Below, in pieces: positions 20,933-29,430 of a DNA stretch of 42,676 bases. Source of the stretch: CAYHPY01 sp964358485 (lineage in GTDB: Bacteria; Elusimicrobiota; Elusimicrobia; UBA1565; UBA9628). Position 1 is the first letter of the stretch; each line of letters begins with the position of its first letter. The translations under genes and the position numbers were made by a program. The stretch is from assembly GCA_964358485.1 (NCBI GenBank), contig CAYHPY010000026.1, forward strand, positions 1-42,676, in the 5' to 3' direction. The notes under the pieces are model-generated. The model was not told the DNA's origin and ran no database searches. It saw nothing but the letters and a program-made list of their open reading frames with translations.

Positions 20933-21715
20933 ATGCTCAAGAACCGGACGGCCGTCGTGACGGGATCGACCAGCGGGATCGGTTGGGGGGTGGCCAAGGC
21001 GCTGGCCAAGGCCGGCGCGAAGGTCATGCTCAACGGCTTCGGGTCTCCCGAAGAGATCGAGCGCCTGCGCTCGGAGTTGGAGCGCGAGGCCGCAACGACC
21101 GTCCTCCATCATCCGGCCGACATGAGCAAGCCCGCGGAAATCGCCGCCCTCATCGCCGAGACCCGCCGCGCCTTCGGCTCGGCCGACATCCTGGTCAACA
21201 ACGCCGGGATCCAGCATGTGTCCCCCATCGAGAGCTTTCCCCCGGAGCGCTGGGACCAGATCCTGGCGATCAACCTCTCCTCCAGCTTCCATTCGATCCG
21301 CGCCGCCCTGCCGGGCATGCGGGAGCGCGGCTGGGGGCGCATCGTCAACATCGCCTCCGCCCACGGCCTGGTGGCCTCGGTCCACAAGGCCGCCTACGTC
21401 GCGGCCAAGCACGGGTTGGTCGGGCTGACCAAGGTCGTGGCCCTGGAGACCGCCGCCACTGCGATCACCTGCAACGCCGTCTGCCCCGGCTGGGTGCTGA
21501 CCCCGCTGGTCCAGAAACAAATCGAGGCCTTGGCCGAGCGGGAACGCCTGCCTTTGGAGGACGCCAAGCGGCGCCTGCTGGCCGAGAAGCAGCCCTCCAT
21601 GGAATTCGCCTCCCCGGAGCAGATCGGGGCGATCGCGGTCTTCCTTTGTTCCCCGGCCGCGGACCAAATCCGGGGAGCGTCGCTTTCCGTCGACGGCGGC
21701 TGGACGGCCCAGTAG
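20933..21715 (+). CDS. bdhA: short-chain dehydrogenase, probably 3-hydroxybutyrate dehydrogenase
   Basis: The 260-residue Rossmann-fold enzyme has the cofactor motif TGSTSGIG (residues 10-17), NNAG at 89-92 and the catalytic Ser142, Tyr155 and Lys159 in NIASAHGLVASVHKAAYVAA. The segment PGWVLTPLVQKQIEALAERE and the C-terminal FLCSPAADQIRGASLSVDGG, then WTAQ, are typical of D-3-hydroxybutyrate dehydrogenases, which interconvert 3-hydroxybutyrate and acetoacetate with NAD. The family is full of close relatives, so the exact substrate is inferred. The ATG at 20933 lies six bases after a TATAAT box. The Coq4-like gene follows after 39 bases in the same direction. Confidence 0.85.
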   Translation: MLKNRTAVVTGSTSGIGWGVAKALAKAGAKVMLNGFGSPEEIERLRSELEREAATTVLHHPADMSKPAEIAALIAETRRAFGSADILVNNAGIQHVSPIESFPPERWDQILAINLSSSFHSIRAALPGMRERGWGRIVNIASAHGLVASVHKAAYVAAKHGLVGLTKVVALETAATAITCNAVCPGWVLTPLVQKQIEALAERERLPLEDAKRRLLAEKQPSMEFASPEQIGAIAVFLCSPAADQIRGASLSVDGGWTAQ

Positions 21716-21754
21716 TGGCAGGATGGGCGCCATGAACGCTTCGGGGGGCGCGCG

Positions 21755-22354
21755 GTGAGGCCGATCCGCAAGAAAATTCAGGACTGGTTCGTGCCCTTGG
21801 CGTGCCGGGAGGCCACCTTGGGCCAGGCCTACGAATCCATGCGGGCCATCAACGCCAAGCCCCTCTCCGTTCCCCTCATCATCCGGCTGGTGGAGAACCC
21901 CGAGTTCGACCTGCCGGGCTTCGACGTGTTCCACGGCTCGACCTCCTTGGAAACCCACGACTACATCCACATCCTCCTCGGCCGCGGGGTCCTGCCCAAG
22001 GACGAGGCCTTCGTCATCGGGTTTACGATGGGCAGCACGGACCTGGTGACGGCGACCGAGGAAAAGCTCTTCGGGATGATTTCGAAGTACCTCTATCCCA
22101 AGGTTTACAAATTCAACGACGACGACCTGCGGGTGTTTCGCGACGCCGTGAGGCTGGGATTTGTTTCGGATTGCCGCTCCCTGGCCGGCGTCGATTACCG
22201 GGCGCTCCTGGACAAGCCCCTGGGCGAAATCCGCCCGGCCCTGGGCATCGAGGAGGACCTCCTGCGGGCCTATTACGCCATCGAGAAGCGGCGCTTTCCG
22301 GACGCGCCCGAAAGCCGGCGCCTGTTGGACCCGTCCGTGCCGTTGCGGGCGTAA
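21755..22354 (+). CDS. Coq4-like protein with the HDxxHx11E metal motif
   Basis: The product has 199 residues. It contains His68-Asp69-Tyr-Ile-His72 followed after exactly eleven residues by Glu84, the HDxxH(x11)E motif that binds a metal ion in Coq4, the ubiquinone-biosynthesis protein. The surrounding FDVFHGSTSLETHDYIHILL and GRGVLPKDEAFVIGFTMGST also follow the family pattern, as does the helical second half. In other organisms Coq4 acts in C1 decarboxylation and hydroxylation of the quinone precursor and in organising the Coq complex. Here no other quinone gene is near, so the role is open. The GTG start at 21755 is preceded by a G-rich stretch. It is probably co-transcribed with the dehydrogenase. 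Confidence 0.65.
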   Translation: MRPIRKKIQDWFVPLACREATLGQAYESMRAINAKPLSVPLIIRLVENPEFDLPGFDVFHGSTSLETHDYIHILLGRGVLPKDEAFVIGFTMGSTDLVTATEEKLFGMISKYLYPKVYKFNDDDLRVFRDAVRLGFVSDCRSLAGVDYRALLDKPLGEIRPALGIEEDLLRAYYAIEKRRFPDAPESRRLLDPSVPLRA

Positions 22355-22369
22355 ACCCCGCCGAGATTG

Positions 22370-23503
22370 CTAGCGCGCCGCCAGGCGCTCGAACTCCTCA
22401 TGGGCGCGGGGCATGAGCGGCGGGATGAAGTCGAAGGACTCCCGGTTGGTGTCGATGTGGGAGGCGTCTTCCACGACCACGAGGCGGTGGAGGTTCTCCC
22501 GGCCGCGGGCCGCGACCAAATCCCGGTAGGCCAGGGCGTGCTCCCGGCAGGAGATCAAATAGTCCCGCCCTCCGGCGACGGAAACCAGGGGAATCTTTAA
22601 ATCGCCCGTGTGCCCGAACTCGGCGATCGCCTCCCGCACCGAGGCCGGGCGGGCGTCCAGGTCGTAGTCCTCGACGGCGCCGTCGTAGGCGGGGTCCAGG
22701 TCCTGGATGAACAAGTGCAGGACGGCCCGCCAATAGACTTGGCGGTAGAGCGCCAGGACCGGGCTCCAGCGCCCGTCTCCGTTCGGAAAGCCCGCCCGGG
22801 CGAGGGCCGCGGGGTCGGCGGATTTTCCCTCGGTCGCCCGCAAGGCGGCCGGAAGTTGCCGCAGGAGATTTCGCTCCCCGGTCCACAGCACGCCCGAGAC
22901 CTCCAGGGCCGCGTCGAAAAGGCCGGAGCCCGACTCGGCGGCCTTGCGCGCCAGGTGGCCCCCGTTGGAAAGCCCCACGGCGTAGGTCCGCTCGGGCTTG
23001 CGGCCGTAAAACGCCGACGCCGCCTCCACCGAAAAACGCGCCAAAGCTTCCAGGCGGGAGTACCAGCGGCGCACCCCGCTTTCGGGCACCATCGGCATGA
23101 GCACCGTGTCTCCGTCCAGCACGGTTCGGCGCACGCCTTTGTCGGTGGCCGCGAAGGCGTAGCCGCGCGTCAGGAAATAATCCGAGAAATAGAGATCGTA
23201 GGTCCGCTCGTCGGTGATGCCCGAGGCGGCCGCGACGACGAGCCGCCCGTTCCACTTCTTGGGCAGGCGCAGGATAAAGCGCGCGTAATGGTCGTCGGGA
23301 AGCGTGCCTTCGATCAGGCGCCCCGGGACGGGTCCGTTGAGCGGGGTCCAAAAGGACTTGGGGGCCATCACATGCAGGGCGTCGGCGCCCAGGCTCCCCC
23401 CCTCGCGTCCGGCGCGGGTGGTCAGGTCCGCGGAATCGGACTCCTTGCGGACCGGTTGGCGCGGCATGTCAAAGCGCAGGCCCAGGGCGCGCAGGGAGTT
23501 CAT
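22370..23503 (-). CDS. alpha/beta-hydrolase, tannase or 3-hydroxybutyrate-oligomer-hydrolase-like
   Basis: The 377-residue protein has an alpha/beta-hydrolase core: strand KWNGRLVVAAASGITDERTY, nucleophile elbow VGLSNGGHLARKAA (GxSxG with Ser), and a probable acid/His pair in AGGRDYLISCREHALAYRDL and VVEDASHIDTNRESFDFIPP. The long region between elbow and acid residue looks like a lid. The layout resembles tannase-like and 3-hydroxybutyrate oligomer hydrolases; the nearby 3-hydroxybutyrate-dehydrogenase-like gene makes the latter attractive but unproven. I see no signal peptide. The ATG at 23503 overlaps the stop of the upstream hydrolase gene (ATGA), so both belong to one operon. Confidence 0.7.
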   Translation of the reverse strand: MNSLRALGLRFDMPRQPVRKESDSADLTTRAGREGGSLGADALHVMAPKSFWTPLNGPVPGRLIEGTLPDDHYARFILRLPKKWNGRLVVAAASGITDERTYDLYFSDYFLTRGYAFAATDKGVRRTVLDGDTVLMPMVPESGVRRWYSRLEALARFSVEAASAFYGRKPERTYAVGLSNGGHLARKAAESGSGLFDAALEVSGVLWTGERNLLRQLPAALRATEGKSADPAALARAGFPNGDGRWSPVLALYRQVYWRAVLHLFIQDLDPAYDGAVEDYDLDARPASVREAIAEFGHTGDLKIPLVSVAGGRDYLISCREHALAYRDLVAARGRENLHRLVVVEDASHIDTNRESFDFIPPLMPRAHEEFERLAAR

Positions 23504-24975
23504 CGGCTCAGGAGGCGGTCCACGGCCCCGGGGTCCTTGAGCGGGACATAATGATCCCCCGCCACGACCACGGCGCGCACGACGCCGTCCCGGCTCTCAA
23601 GCACGGTCCCGGCGGGCGGCGCCGTCTCCGGCGCGGCCACGCCCAGGTGCTCCAAGAAGAGCTTGGAAACCGACCACGGGATGATCTGATCCTCGGCGGA
23701 GACCACGACCGAAATCCGGACGCCCAAGGCGGCCAGGCGGGAGATATCGGCGGGCTGGGCCTCCAGGAGCGCCCCGTCGTTGACCCGCCGCACCAAGGCC
23801 TCCTGCCAGCCGTCGTCATGGGCGTTGGCCTCCAGGCGGCGGACGGCCGCCCGCCGGGTCTCCTCCACCTCGGGAGCCCAGGGGCCCTTCAGGTGCTCGC
23901 GCAATTGCTCGACGACGGGCTTGGCGGCCGCGTCCAGGGCCTGCCTGCGGTTGAGCTCCCAGGCGGCCAACCAAATCCGGGCCGTGCCGTAGTAGGGGTT
24001 GAGGACCGGGATTTGCCGCCACAGCCGGGCGGTCTCGTCCATCATGTCGAGCCAGGAGACGAAGAGGGCCGTGGCCCGGGTCATCTTCTCGTATTCGGGC
24101 CCGGCGGCCGACTCGCTTCCCTTAAAATGGGTCGTTCCGTTGAGGATGAAAATCCGCGAGCCGCGCAGAAGTTCCAGGGCCTCCCGCACTTCCGGCTCAT
24201 CGAGCTGAACCATGCGCTGAAGGACCAGGCTGGCGTAGGAGTGCAGGCTCAACTCCACTTGCGACGAGCCCGAGTCCCGGGCGGCCGTGACGATCATCCG
24301 GGCCAGGTCCCGCGCGTCGGCGTCCAACGGGTGGCGGGCGGGCGCCCACGCCGAGGGCTGATGTCCCCTCAGCCAGAGAAAGATCTGCTCCGAGCGCGCC
24401 GGGGCCGCGGCGAAGAGGGCGTCGAAGCTTTCGGCCAGCCCCAGTCCCCCGACGAAGACCATGGGCGGCCGCGCCTTCCGCGTTTGGGCCGCGCGCCTTC
24501 GAAAATGAAGAAGCGCCCCGTCCACGGGGCTCTCGAAGGAGCCCGGGCTCCAACCCCCGGAGTCCCCCCCGCCCGGCTGGGCGGAGACCGGCGGGGGCCC
24601 GTCCGCGTTGGCGCGGGAGCTTCGGCCGTCGAAGCGAATTCCGGCCTCGACGCTCATCCCCTCCAAGGGGGCGGCGTCCCGCGCCCAGGCCCCGCCGTCC
24701 AGCAGGGATCCCGGCATGGACGGTGCCAGGAGCGGAGACAGACTCGGTGCGAGGCTCTGAGCCAAACTCGGCGCCAAGCTTGGCGCAAGCGACGGCGCCG
24801 CGGAAATCGAGGGACGGGCTGAGAACGCCGGCGAGATTCCGACCCCGGCGGCACGGACCGGCCCGGCTCCCCGGGCGGCGACGGCGCGCGGGGCGGCCGA
24901 GCGGGTCAGCGGCAAATGGGCGGCGGAAGCGGGGAGGACGGCCAGGCAAACCAGCGCCGCGAGCGGGATGCGCAC
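23500..24975 (-). CDS. secreted alpha/beta-hydrolase-fold protein with N-terminal Ala-Pro-Ser-Leu repeats
   Basis: The product has 491 residues. A signal peptide (MRIPLAALVCLAVLPASAAH) is followed by a low-complexity region (about 25-90) with six or so APSL-type tetrapeptides, visible in the DNA as 12-base repeats at about 24727-24800. The hydrolase part starts near residue 170 (PMVFVGGLGLAESFDALFAA), has a nucleophile elbow VELSLHSYASLVLQ with the Ser but without the first Gly, a candidate Asp in VVVSAEDQIIPWSVSK and a candidate His in VVVAGDHYVPLKD. Substrate unknown. The start is GTG at 24975, five bases after TAGAAT. The gene overlaps the next hydrolase by four bases. Confidence 0.72.
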   Translation of the reverse strand: MRIPLAALVCLAVLPASAAHLPLTRSAAPRAVAARGAGPVRAAGVGISPAFSARPSISAAPSLAPSLAPSLAQSLAPSLSPLLAPSMPGSLLDGGAWARDAAPLEGMSVEAGIRFDGRSSRANADGPPPVSAQPGGGDSGGWSPGSFESPVDGALLHFRRRAAQTRKARPPMVFVGGLGLAESFDALFAAAPARSEQIFLWLRGHQPSAWAPARHPLDADARDLARMIVTAARDSGSSQVELSLHSYASLVLQRMVQLDEPEVREALELLRGSRIFILNGTTHFKGSESAAGPEYEKMTRATALFVSWLDMMDETARLWRQIPVLNPYYGTARIWLAAWELNRRQALDAAAKPVVEQLREHLKGPWAPEVEETRRAAVRRLEANAHDDGWQEALVRRVNDGALLEAQPADISRLAALGVRISVVVSAEDQIIPWSVSKLFLEHLGVAAPETAPPAGTVLESRDGVVRAVVVAGDHYVPLKDPGAVDRLLSR

Positions 24976-24980
24976 GGCTT

Positions 24981-24986
24981 ATTCTA
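24981..24986 (-). promoter_or_regulatory. -10 box of the secreted hydrolase operon, leaderless layout
   Basis: TAGAAT (24986-24981 on the minus strand) ends five bases before the GTG at 24975. No convincing -35 box. Confidence 0.5.
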
Positions 24987-25167
24987 GCACGGCCCCGGCG
25001 GCCTTCGAGCGGGTCTTTAGGCCCCCCGAGTCCCCCGGTCCAAAGGACCACCGGCCACGGGCGACGGGCGCGGTGGCGAAGGCATCCGGATGGCGAAAAG
25101 GGAAACAAGGGAGCGCGAACTCGGTCCTGGACCGAGTTCTACAAGCCTGGCACTTGGCGGAAAAAAC

Positions 25168-25196
25168 TTGACGCTCGGCCAAACCCCCGCTATACT
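25168..25196 (+). promoter_or_regulatory. leaderless promoter of ppk2
   Basis: TTGACG (25168-25173), 17 bases, TATACT (25191-25196), then six bases before the ATG at 25203. Confidence 0.85.
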
Positions 25197-25202
25197 CCCG
25201 CC

Positions 25203-26006
25203 ATGAGCCTGATCAAGCCGGTTCCCTTCTCCAAGTCCCTCCGCCTCAAGGATTATTCCACCGACGACACCGGGCCGTTCAAGAACAAAAAAGACGGCCT
25301 GGAAGCCCTGGCCAAAAACCTCAAGAAACTCGATGAGCTCCAGGAGAAATTTTTCGCCGACGACCGCCGCGCGATCCTCCTGGTGTTCCAGGGCATGGAC
25401 ACGAGCGGCAAGGGCGGCGCGATCGAGCGCATCGTTGGCGCCTTTGACCCCCAAGGTACCCGGATCGCTTCCTTCAAGGCTCCGACCAAGGATGAGCTTT
25501 CCCATGATTTCCTATGGAGAATCCACCGGGAGCTTCCCGCCAAGGGCATGATCGGGGTCTTCGACCGTTCCCATTACGAGGACGTCCTGATCGTGCGGGT
25601 GAAAAATCTGGTTTCGGAGGAAGTCTGGCGGGGGCGCTACGCCCACATCCGCAACTTCGAGCGCGTGGCCGCCGACGGCGGGACCGTCATCCTCAAGTTC
25701 TTCCTGCACATCTCCAAGGCGGAGCAGAAGCGCCGGCTGGAGGCCCGCCTGGAGGAGCCGGCCAAGCGGTGGAAATTCAATCCCGGAGATCTCGTCGAGC
25801 GCAAGCTCTGGCCCAAATACCAGGAGGCCTACGAAGAGGCCCTTGCACAGACCAGCCGTAAGCGGGCGCCCTGGTTCGTCGTGCCCGCCGACCACAAATG
25901 GTTCCGGGACCTCGCGATCTCCCGGGTGATCATCAAGACCTTGGAAGGCCTGGACCTGCGCTTTCCCCCCTCCCCTCCCGGCTGGGAGAAGATCAAGATC
26001 CGCTAG
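25203..26006 (+). CDS. ppk2: polyphosphate kinase 2 family protein
   Basis: The 267-residue single-domain kinase moves phosphate between polyphosphate and nucleotides (NDP or NMP). It carries the Walker A motif GMDTSGKGG (residues 64-72, Lys70), the Walker B element FDRSHYEDVLIVRV and the lid segment EQKRRLEARLEEPAKRWKFN with the conserved Arg residues. PADHKWFRDLAISRVI near the C-terminus is also diagnostic. The class (I, II or III) that decides the nucleotide cannot be settled by eye; the length fits single-domain class I or III. The ATG at 25203 directly follows a good promoter. Its stop overlaps the stop of the convergent AAA gene in the tetranucleotide CTAG. Confidence 0.93.
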   Translation: MSLIKPVPFSKSLRLKDYSTDDTGPFKNKKDGLEALAKNLKKLDELQEKFFADDRRAILLVFQGMDTSGKGGAIERIVGAFDPQGTRIASFKAPTKDELSHDFLWRIHRELPAKGMIGVFDRSHYEDVLIVRVKNLVSEEVWRGRYAHIRNFERVAADGGTVILKFFLHISKAEQKRRLEARLEEPAKRWKFNPGDLVERKLWPKYQEAYEEALAQTSRKRAPWFVVPADHKWFRDLAISRVIIKTLEGLDLRFPPSPPGWEKIKIR

Positions 26007-27544
26007 CCCTGCTTCTTCTTCCCGGAGGCCTTGGCGGGGGGCTCGACGAACTCGCCCTTGGCCTGATCGGCTTCGGCGAAGGAGGCCGACTGGGCCCGCC
26101 CTTCCATCAGCCATGAGCGCAGGTACGCCACGCGCTCGCGTTGCGAAACCGACAGGGGCACCAGACGCTTGAGGGCGGCCAGGATGTCCTTGGTTTCGAA
26201 CTCGCGCTTCTCGGCGAAGGCGGCGTACATCGCGTCGGTCACCGCCTGCTCGAGCTCGGCCCCGACATAGCCCGGAGAGGCCTCGGCCAGGTCCTGGATC
26301 TTGAAGGCCTCCGGCTTGCGCCCCCGCTTGCGGATGTGGACCGCGAAGATCGCCTTGCGCTCCTCGCGGGTCGGAAGGTCCAGGAAAAAAATCTCGTCGA
26401 AGCGGCCCCGCCGCAGGAGTTCCGGGGGCAGGGCGGAGATGTCGTTGGCCGTGGCCACCACGAAGCAGGGAGAGCGCTTTTCGGACATCCAGGTCAAAAT
26501 GGAGCCGAAGACCCGGGTGCTGGTCCCCGAATCGTTGCCGCCGTGGGCCAAAGCTTTTTCCATCTCGTCGATCCACAGCACGCAGGGGGACACCGCCTCG
26601 GCCAGGCGCAGGGCCTTGCGGGTCCGCTCCTCGGATTCTCCCACGAAGCTGCCGAAGAGCGCGCCCACGTCGAAGCGGACCAGGGGCAGGCCCCAGAGGT
26701 TTCCGACCATCTTGGCCGACAGGGTTTTCCCTGTTCCCGGAATCCCGATGAGGGCGATGCCCTTGGGCACGGGAAGGCCGTATTTTTTGGCCTCGTCTCC
26801 GAAGGCGCCGGCGCGGGAGCCGAGCCAGCGCTTGAGGACCTCCAAGCCCCCCACGTCGGCGGGCGCGGCCTGCGCGGGATAGAATTCCAGGGATTTGCTC
26901 TCGCGGATGAGGTCTTTTTTCTCCTGGACGACCGCCTCCACGTCCTCGTCGCCGAGGGCGCCGTCGGAGACCAGGCCCTTGGCGAACACCCTCTGCGCCT
27001 GCGCCGTGGTCAGTCCCAGCGCGGCTTGCAGAAGGCGCGCGCGGCGCGCGGGTTCGACCTTGCTCTGGAGCTCGGGGGCGGTCAGGAGCTCGTCCAAGGC
27101 GCGGCCCAGCTCCGCCTCGTCGGGCAGGGGCAGGTGGAGCAGGACGGCGCGGTCCTTGAGTTCCTCCGGGACTTCCCCCGTCGGGCTGGTGACGATGATG
27201 GACCGCCGGGTGAAAACCAGTTCCTGGGCCACCGTCCGCAGCTTGCGCTTGACCTTCTTGTCGATCCAGGCGTCGTGGAAATCCCTCAACAGGTAGACCG
27301 CCTTGTCCGGGCCCTTGCGGATCTGCTCCAGGGCGGAGAGCGCGTCGGGGCCCGATTGCAGGGGAACGCTCCCCTCGCTGAGGGTGGTGAAGCCGTCCGC
27401 CAGGTCCCACGAGTAGCACGGACGTCCTTTTTTGGCGCACACGCTCCGAATGAGGTCGGCGGCGCGGGTCTCCTCGGAGGTGGCAAGGACGATCAGCGTG
27501 GCGCGGGCGCGCAGGAGCAAGTCCAGTTCGTCGGCGAGATTCAT
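26003..27544 (-). CDS. Ycf46-like AAA+ ATPase
   Basis: The 513-residue protein has a degenerate N-terminal half (residues 1-200, where ATPase-like strands such as ATLIVLATSEE and RRSIIVTSPTGEVPEEL remain) and a full AAA+ domain. Walker A is GIPGTGKT at 267-274, Walker B VLWIDEME with Asp326 and Glu327, sensor 1 VVATAND near 363-369 and arginine fingers in ELLRRGRFDE. The segment VGGLEVLKRWLGSRAGAFGD before Walker A is typical of Ycf46, found in plastids and many bacteria and linked to inorganic-carbon or photosynthesis regulation in cyanobacteria; the role here is unknown. The C-terminal AAA lid is followed by a short Lys-rich tail. GGAGG lies ten bases before the ATG at 27544. Confidence 0.85.
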   Translation of the reverse strand: MNLADELDLLLRARATLIVLATSEETRAADLIRSVCAKKGRPCYSWDLADGFTTLSEGSVPLQSGPDALSALEQIRKGPDKAVYLLRDFHDAWIDKKVKRKLRTVAQELVFTRRSIIVTSPTGEVPEELKDRAVLLHLPLPDEAELGRALDELLTAPELQSKVEPARRARLLQAALGLTTAQAQRVFAKGLVSDGALGDEDVEAVVQEKKDLIRESKSLEFYPAQAAPADVGGLEVLKRWLGSRAGAFGDEAKKYGLPVPKGIALIGIPGTGKTLSAKMVGNLWGLPLVRFDVGALFGSFVGESEERTRKALRLAEAVSPCVLWIDEMEKALAHGGNDSGTSTRVFGSILTWMSEKRSPCFVVATANDISALPPELLRRGRFDEIFFLDLPTREERKAIFAVHIRKRGRKPEAFKIQDLAEASPGYVGAELEQAVTDAMYAAFAEKREFETKDILAALKRLVPLSVSQRERVAYLRSWLMEGRAQSASFAEADQAKGEFVEPPAKASGKKKQG

Positions 27545-27614
27545 GCGGCGCGGTCCTCCTGGAGGGTCATGGGTTCCCCATCATGTTAAATTTCCCCCCG
27601 GGATGCAAATTCGC

Positions 27615-27643
27615 TTGACCGGGCCTTGAATTTCCTACAATAT
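27615..27643 (+). promoter_or_regulatory. promoter of the eight-gene SBP-OmpA/TelA/ABC operon
   Basis: TTGACC (27615-27620) is followed after 17 bases by CAATAT (27638-27643), or after 15 by TACAAT (27636-27641). The predicted leader is about 45 bases and carries AAAGGAG eight bases before the ATG at 27693, unlike the leaderless genes of the window. Confidence 0.6.
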
Positions 27644-27692
27644 CCGGCGGTTTGAAAGGGCGTTCCCGGCGTTCCTTAAAGGAGATTTTTCC

Positions 27693-29423
27693 ATGAAAGC
27701 TCAAGAGATCCGAGAAAGGCGCGGGCGGACGACGGCATTGTTGGCGGCGGCCTTTCTGGGCGCGGCGACCGCGGCCGAAAGCGCCGCCCCCCCCTCTCTG
27801 GCCGAAGCCGTCCGCGTCCCGGTCCAGGACTGCCCGTCGGCGGCCGTCGTGCAGGTTCCGATCATCACCTGGGGCGGCGACATCCCGACGATTTACGCCA
27901 ACGGCTCCCAGGCGGGCACCGCCCCGGGAAGCCTCTTCGCCAAGGAAAGCCTCAACCTCAAGCTCGTCCGCGAGGACGTCTTCTCCAAGCAGTTGGAAGC
28001 CTACCTGAAATGCGAGTCGCCTTACCTTCGGGGCACGGCGGGCATGATCGCCATGGCCTCCGAGTCGGCCAACCGGGACCCCCGCACCAAGCCGGTCTCC
28101 GTTTATCAGCTCACCTGGTCGGCCGGCGGCGACGCTTTGGTGGTCAAGGGAGGCATCAATTCTCCCCGGGACCTCCGGGGCAAGACCATCGCCATCCAGT
28201 CCTACGGGCCCCACGTGGATTACCTCGGCAAGATTCTGGCCGACGCGGGCCTGTCCTTCTCCGACGTGAAGCTCCGATGGTGCAAGGACCTCACCGGGAC
28301 CGACAAGACCCCCGGGGCGGCCTTTCACGGCGGGGACGTGGACGCCGCCACCGTCATCACCCCGGACGCCATGGCCCTGACTTCGGGCGGCAAGGTGGGC
28401 ACGGGTTCCGAGGACTCGGTCAAAGGCGCCAGAATTCTCTTGACCACCAAATCGGCCAACCGGATCATCGCCGACCTTTACGCCGTCCGGGCGGACTACT
28501 TCGAGCGCAACCGCGACTCGGTCCAGGCCTTCGTGCGGGCGCTTTTCAAGGCCGAGGAAGAGGTCAAGGGAATGTTTAAGAACCGGCAGGCCCGGGCCGG
28601 GGACCTGTCCAAGTTGTTGTCGGCCTCGGGCCAGCTTCTGCTCGACAGCGCCGCGGCGACCAAGGACGCCGAGGGACTTTACGGGGACGCCGAGTTCGCG
28701 GGGCATGCCGGCAACGTCATGTTCTTCGCCAACCTGGCCTACCCCCGCCGCTTCGACAAGCTCCTCTCGGAGATCCAGGCCGGCTTCGTGCCGCTGGGCC
28801 TGCTGGGCGCCCGCCAAAACCTGGGGCACGCCCGCTGGGACTACTCCAACCTGAAAGGGGGCCTCAAGGAGGCCGCTTCCGCCCCGGCGCCGCGCTTTGA
28901 CCAGGCCGAGGTGGCCCAGGTCGTCTCCAAGCGGCAAAAGCAGGGCTCCTTGGGCCAGAGCGGCTTGTTCTCCTTCGAGGTGTTCTTCAAGGCGAACCAA
29001 TCGGACTTCCCCGCCAATTTGTACGAGGATTCCTTCAGCAAAGCCATCGACCTGGCCTCGACCTACGGGGGCGCGGTTTTGACCGTGGAGGGCCATTCCG
29101 ATCCCCTCGGCTACCTGCGCAAGGTCAAGGACAACGAACCGGAGGTGGTCCTCAAGCGCGTGCGCCAGGGAGCGCAGAACCTGAGCCTTTCCCGGGCCAA
29201 CGCCGTGCGCGACAGCCTGGTCAAATACGCCAAGGCCCAGGGCATCAGCCTGGACCCGTCTCAATTCGCCATCGTGGGCCACGGCATTTCCTCGCCCCGA
29301 AGCGGGATGTGCGGGGACATCCCTTGCGCCCCGAAGTCCGAGAAGGAGTGGCTCGACAACATGCGGGTTGAGTTTCGCATCATCTCGGTCGAGGCCGAGG
29401 AAGCGGTCTTCAAGCCCCTCTGA
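27693..29423 (+). CDS. periplasmic solute-binding domain fused to an OmpA-like peptidoglycan-binding domain
   Basis: The product has 576 residues. A twin-basic start and hydrophobic segment (RERRGRTTALLAAAFLGAAT, residues 7-26) form a signal peptide. Residues of about 50-395 are a type-2 periplasmic binding fold of the SsuA/NMT1 kind: IITWGGDIPTIYANG, INSPRDLRGKTIAIQSYGPH, GDVDAATVITPDAMAL. From about 430 to 570 an OmpA-like domain follows (FEVFFKANQSDFPANLYEDS, VEGHSDPLGYLR, LSLSRANAVRDSL), with Asp470 and Arg501 in the places of the residues that hold diaminopimelate. The protein should bind a small ligand while attached to the cell wall. It opens an eight-gene operon; the next start is seven bases away. 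GGAG lies eight bases before the ATG. Several Cys residues (48, 107 region, C-terminal pair) may form disulphides. Confidence 0.85.
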   Translation: MKAQEIRERRGRTTALLAAAFLGAATAAESAAPPSLAEAVRVPVQDCPSAAVVQVPIITWGGDIPTIYANGSQAGTAPGSLFAKESLNLKLVREDVFSKQLEAYLKCESPYLRGTAGMIAMASESANRDPRTKPVSVYQLTWSAGGDALVVKGGINSPRDLRGKTIAIQSYGPHVDYLGKILADAGLSFSDVKLRWCKDLTGTDKTPGAAFHGGDVDAATVITPDAMALTSGGKVGTGSEDSVKGARILLTTKSANRIIADLYAVRADYFERNRDSVQAFVRALFKAEEEVKGMFKNRQARAGDLSKLLSASGQLLLDSAAATKDAEGLYGDAEFAGHAGNVMFFANLAYPRRFDKLLSEIQAGFVPLGLLGARQNLGHARWDYSNLKGGLKEAASAPAPRFDQAEVAQVVSKRQKQGSLGQSGLFSFEVFFKANQSDFPANLYEDSFSKAIDLASTYGGAVLTVEGHSDPLGYLRKVKDNEPEVVLKRVRQGAQNLSLSRANAVRDSLVKYAKAQGISLDPSQFAIVGHGISSPRSGMCGDIPCAPKSEKEWLDNMRVEFRIISVEAEEAVFKPL

Positions 29424-29430
29424 GAGCCCG

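Noticed and set aside
21724..21759. ATG at 21724 as the start of the Coq4-like protein
   Set aside because: It is in another frame and stops after 11 codons; the GTG at 21755 opens the long frame.
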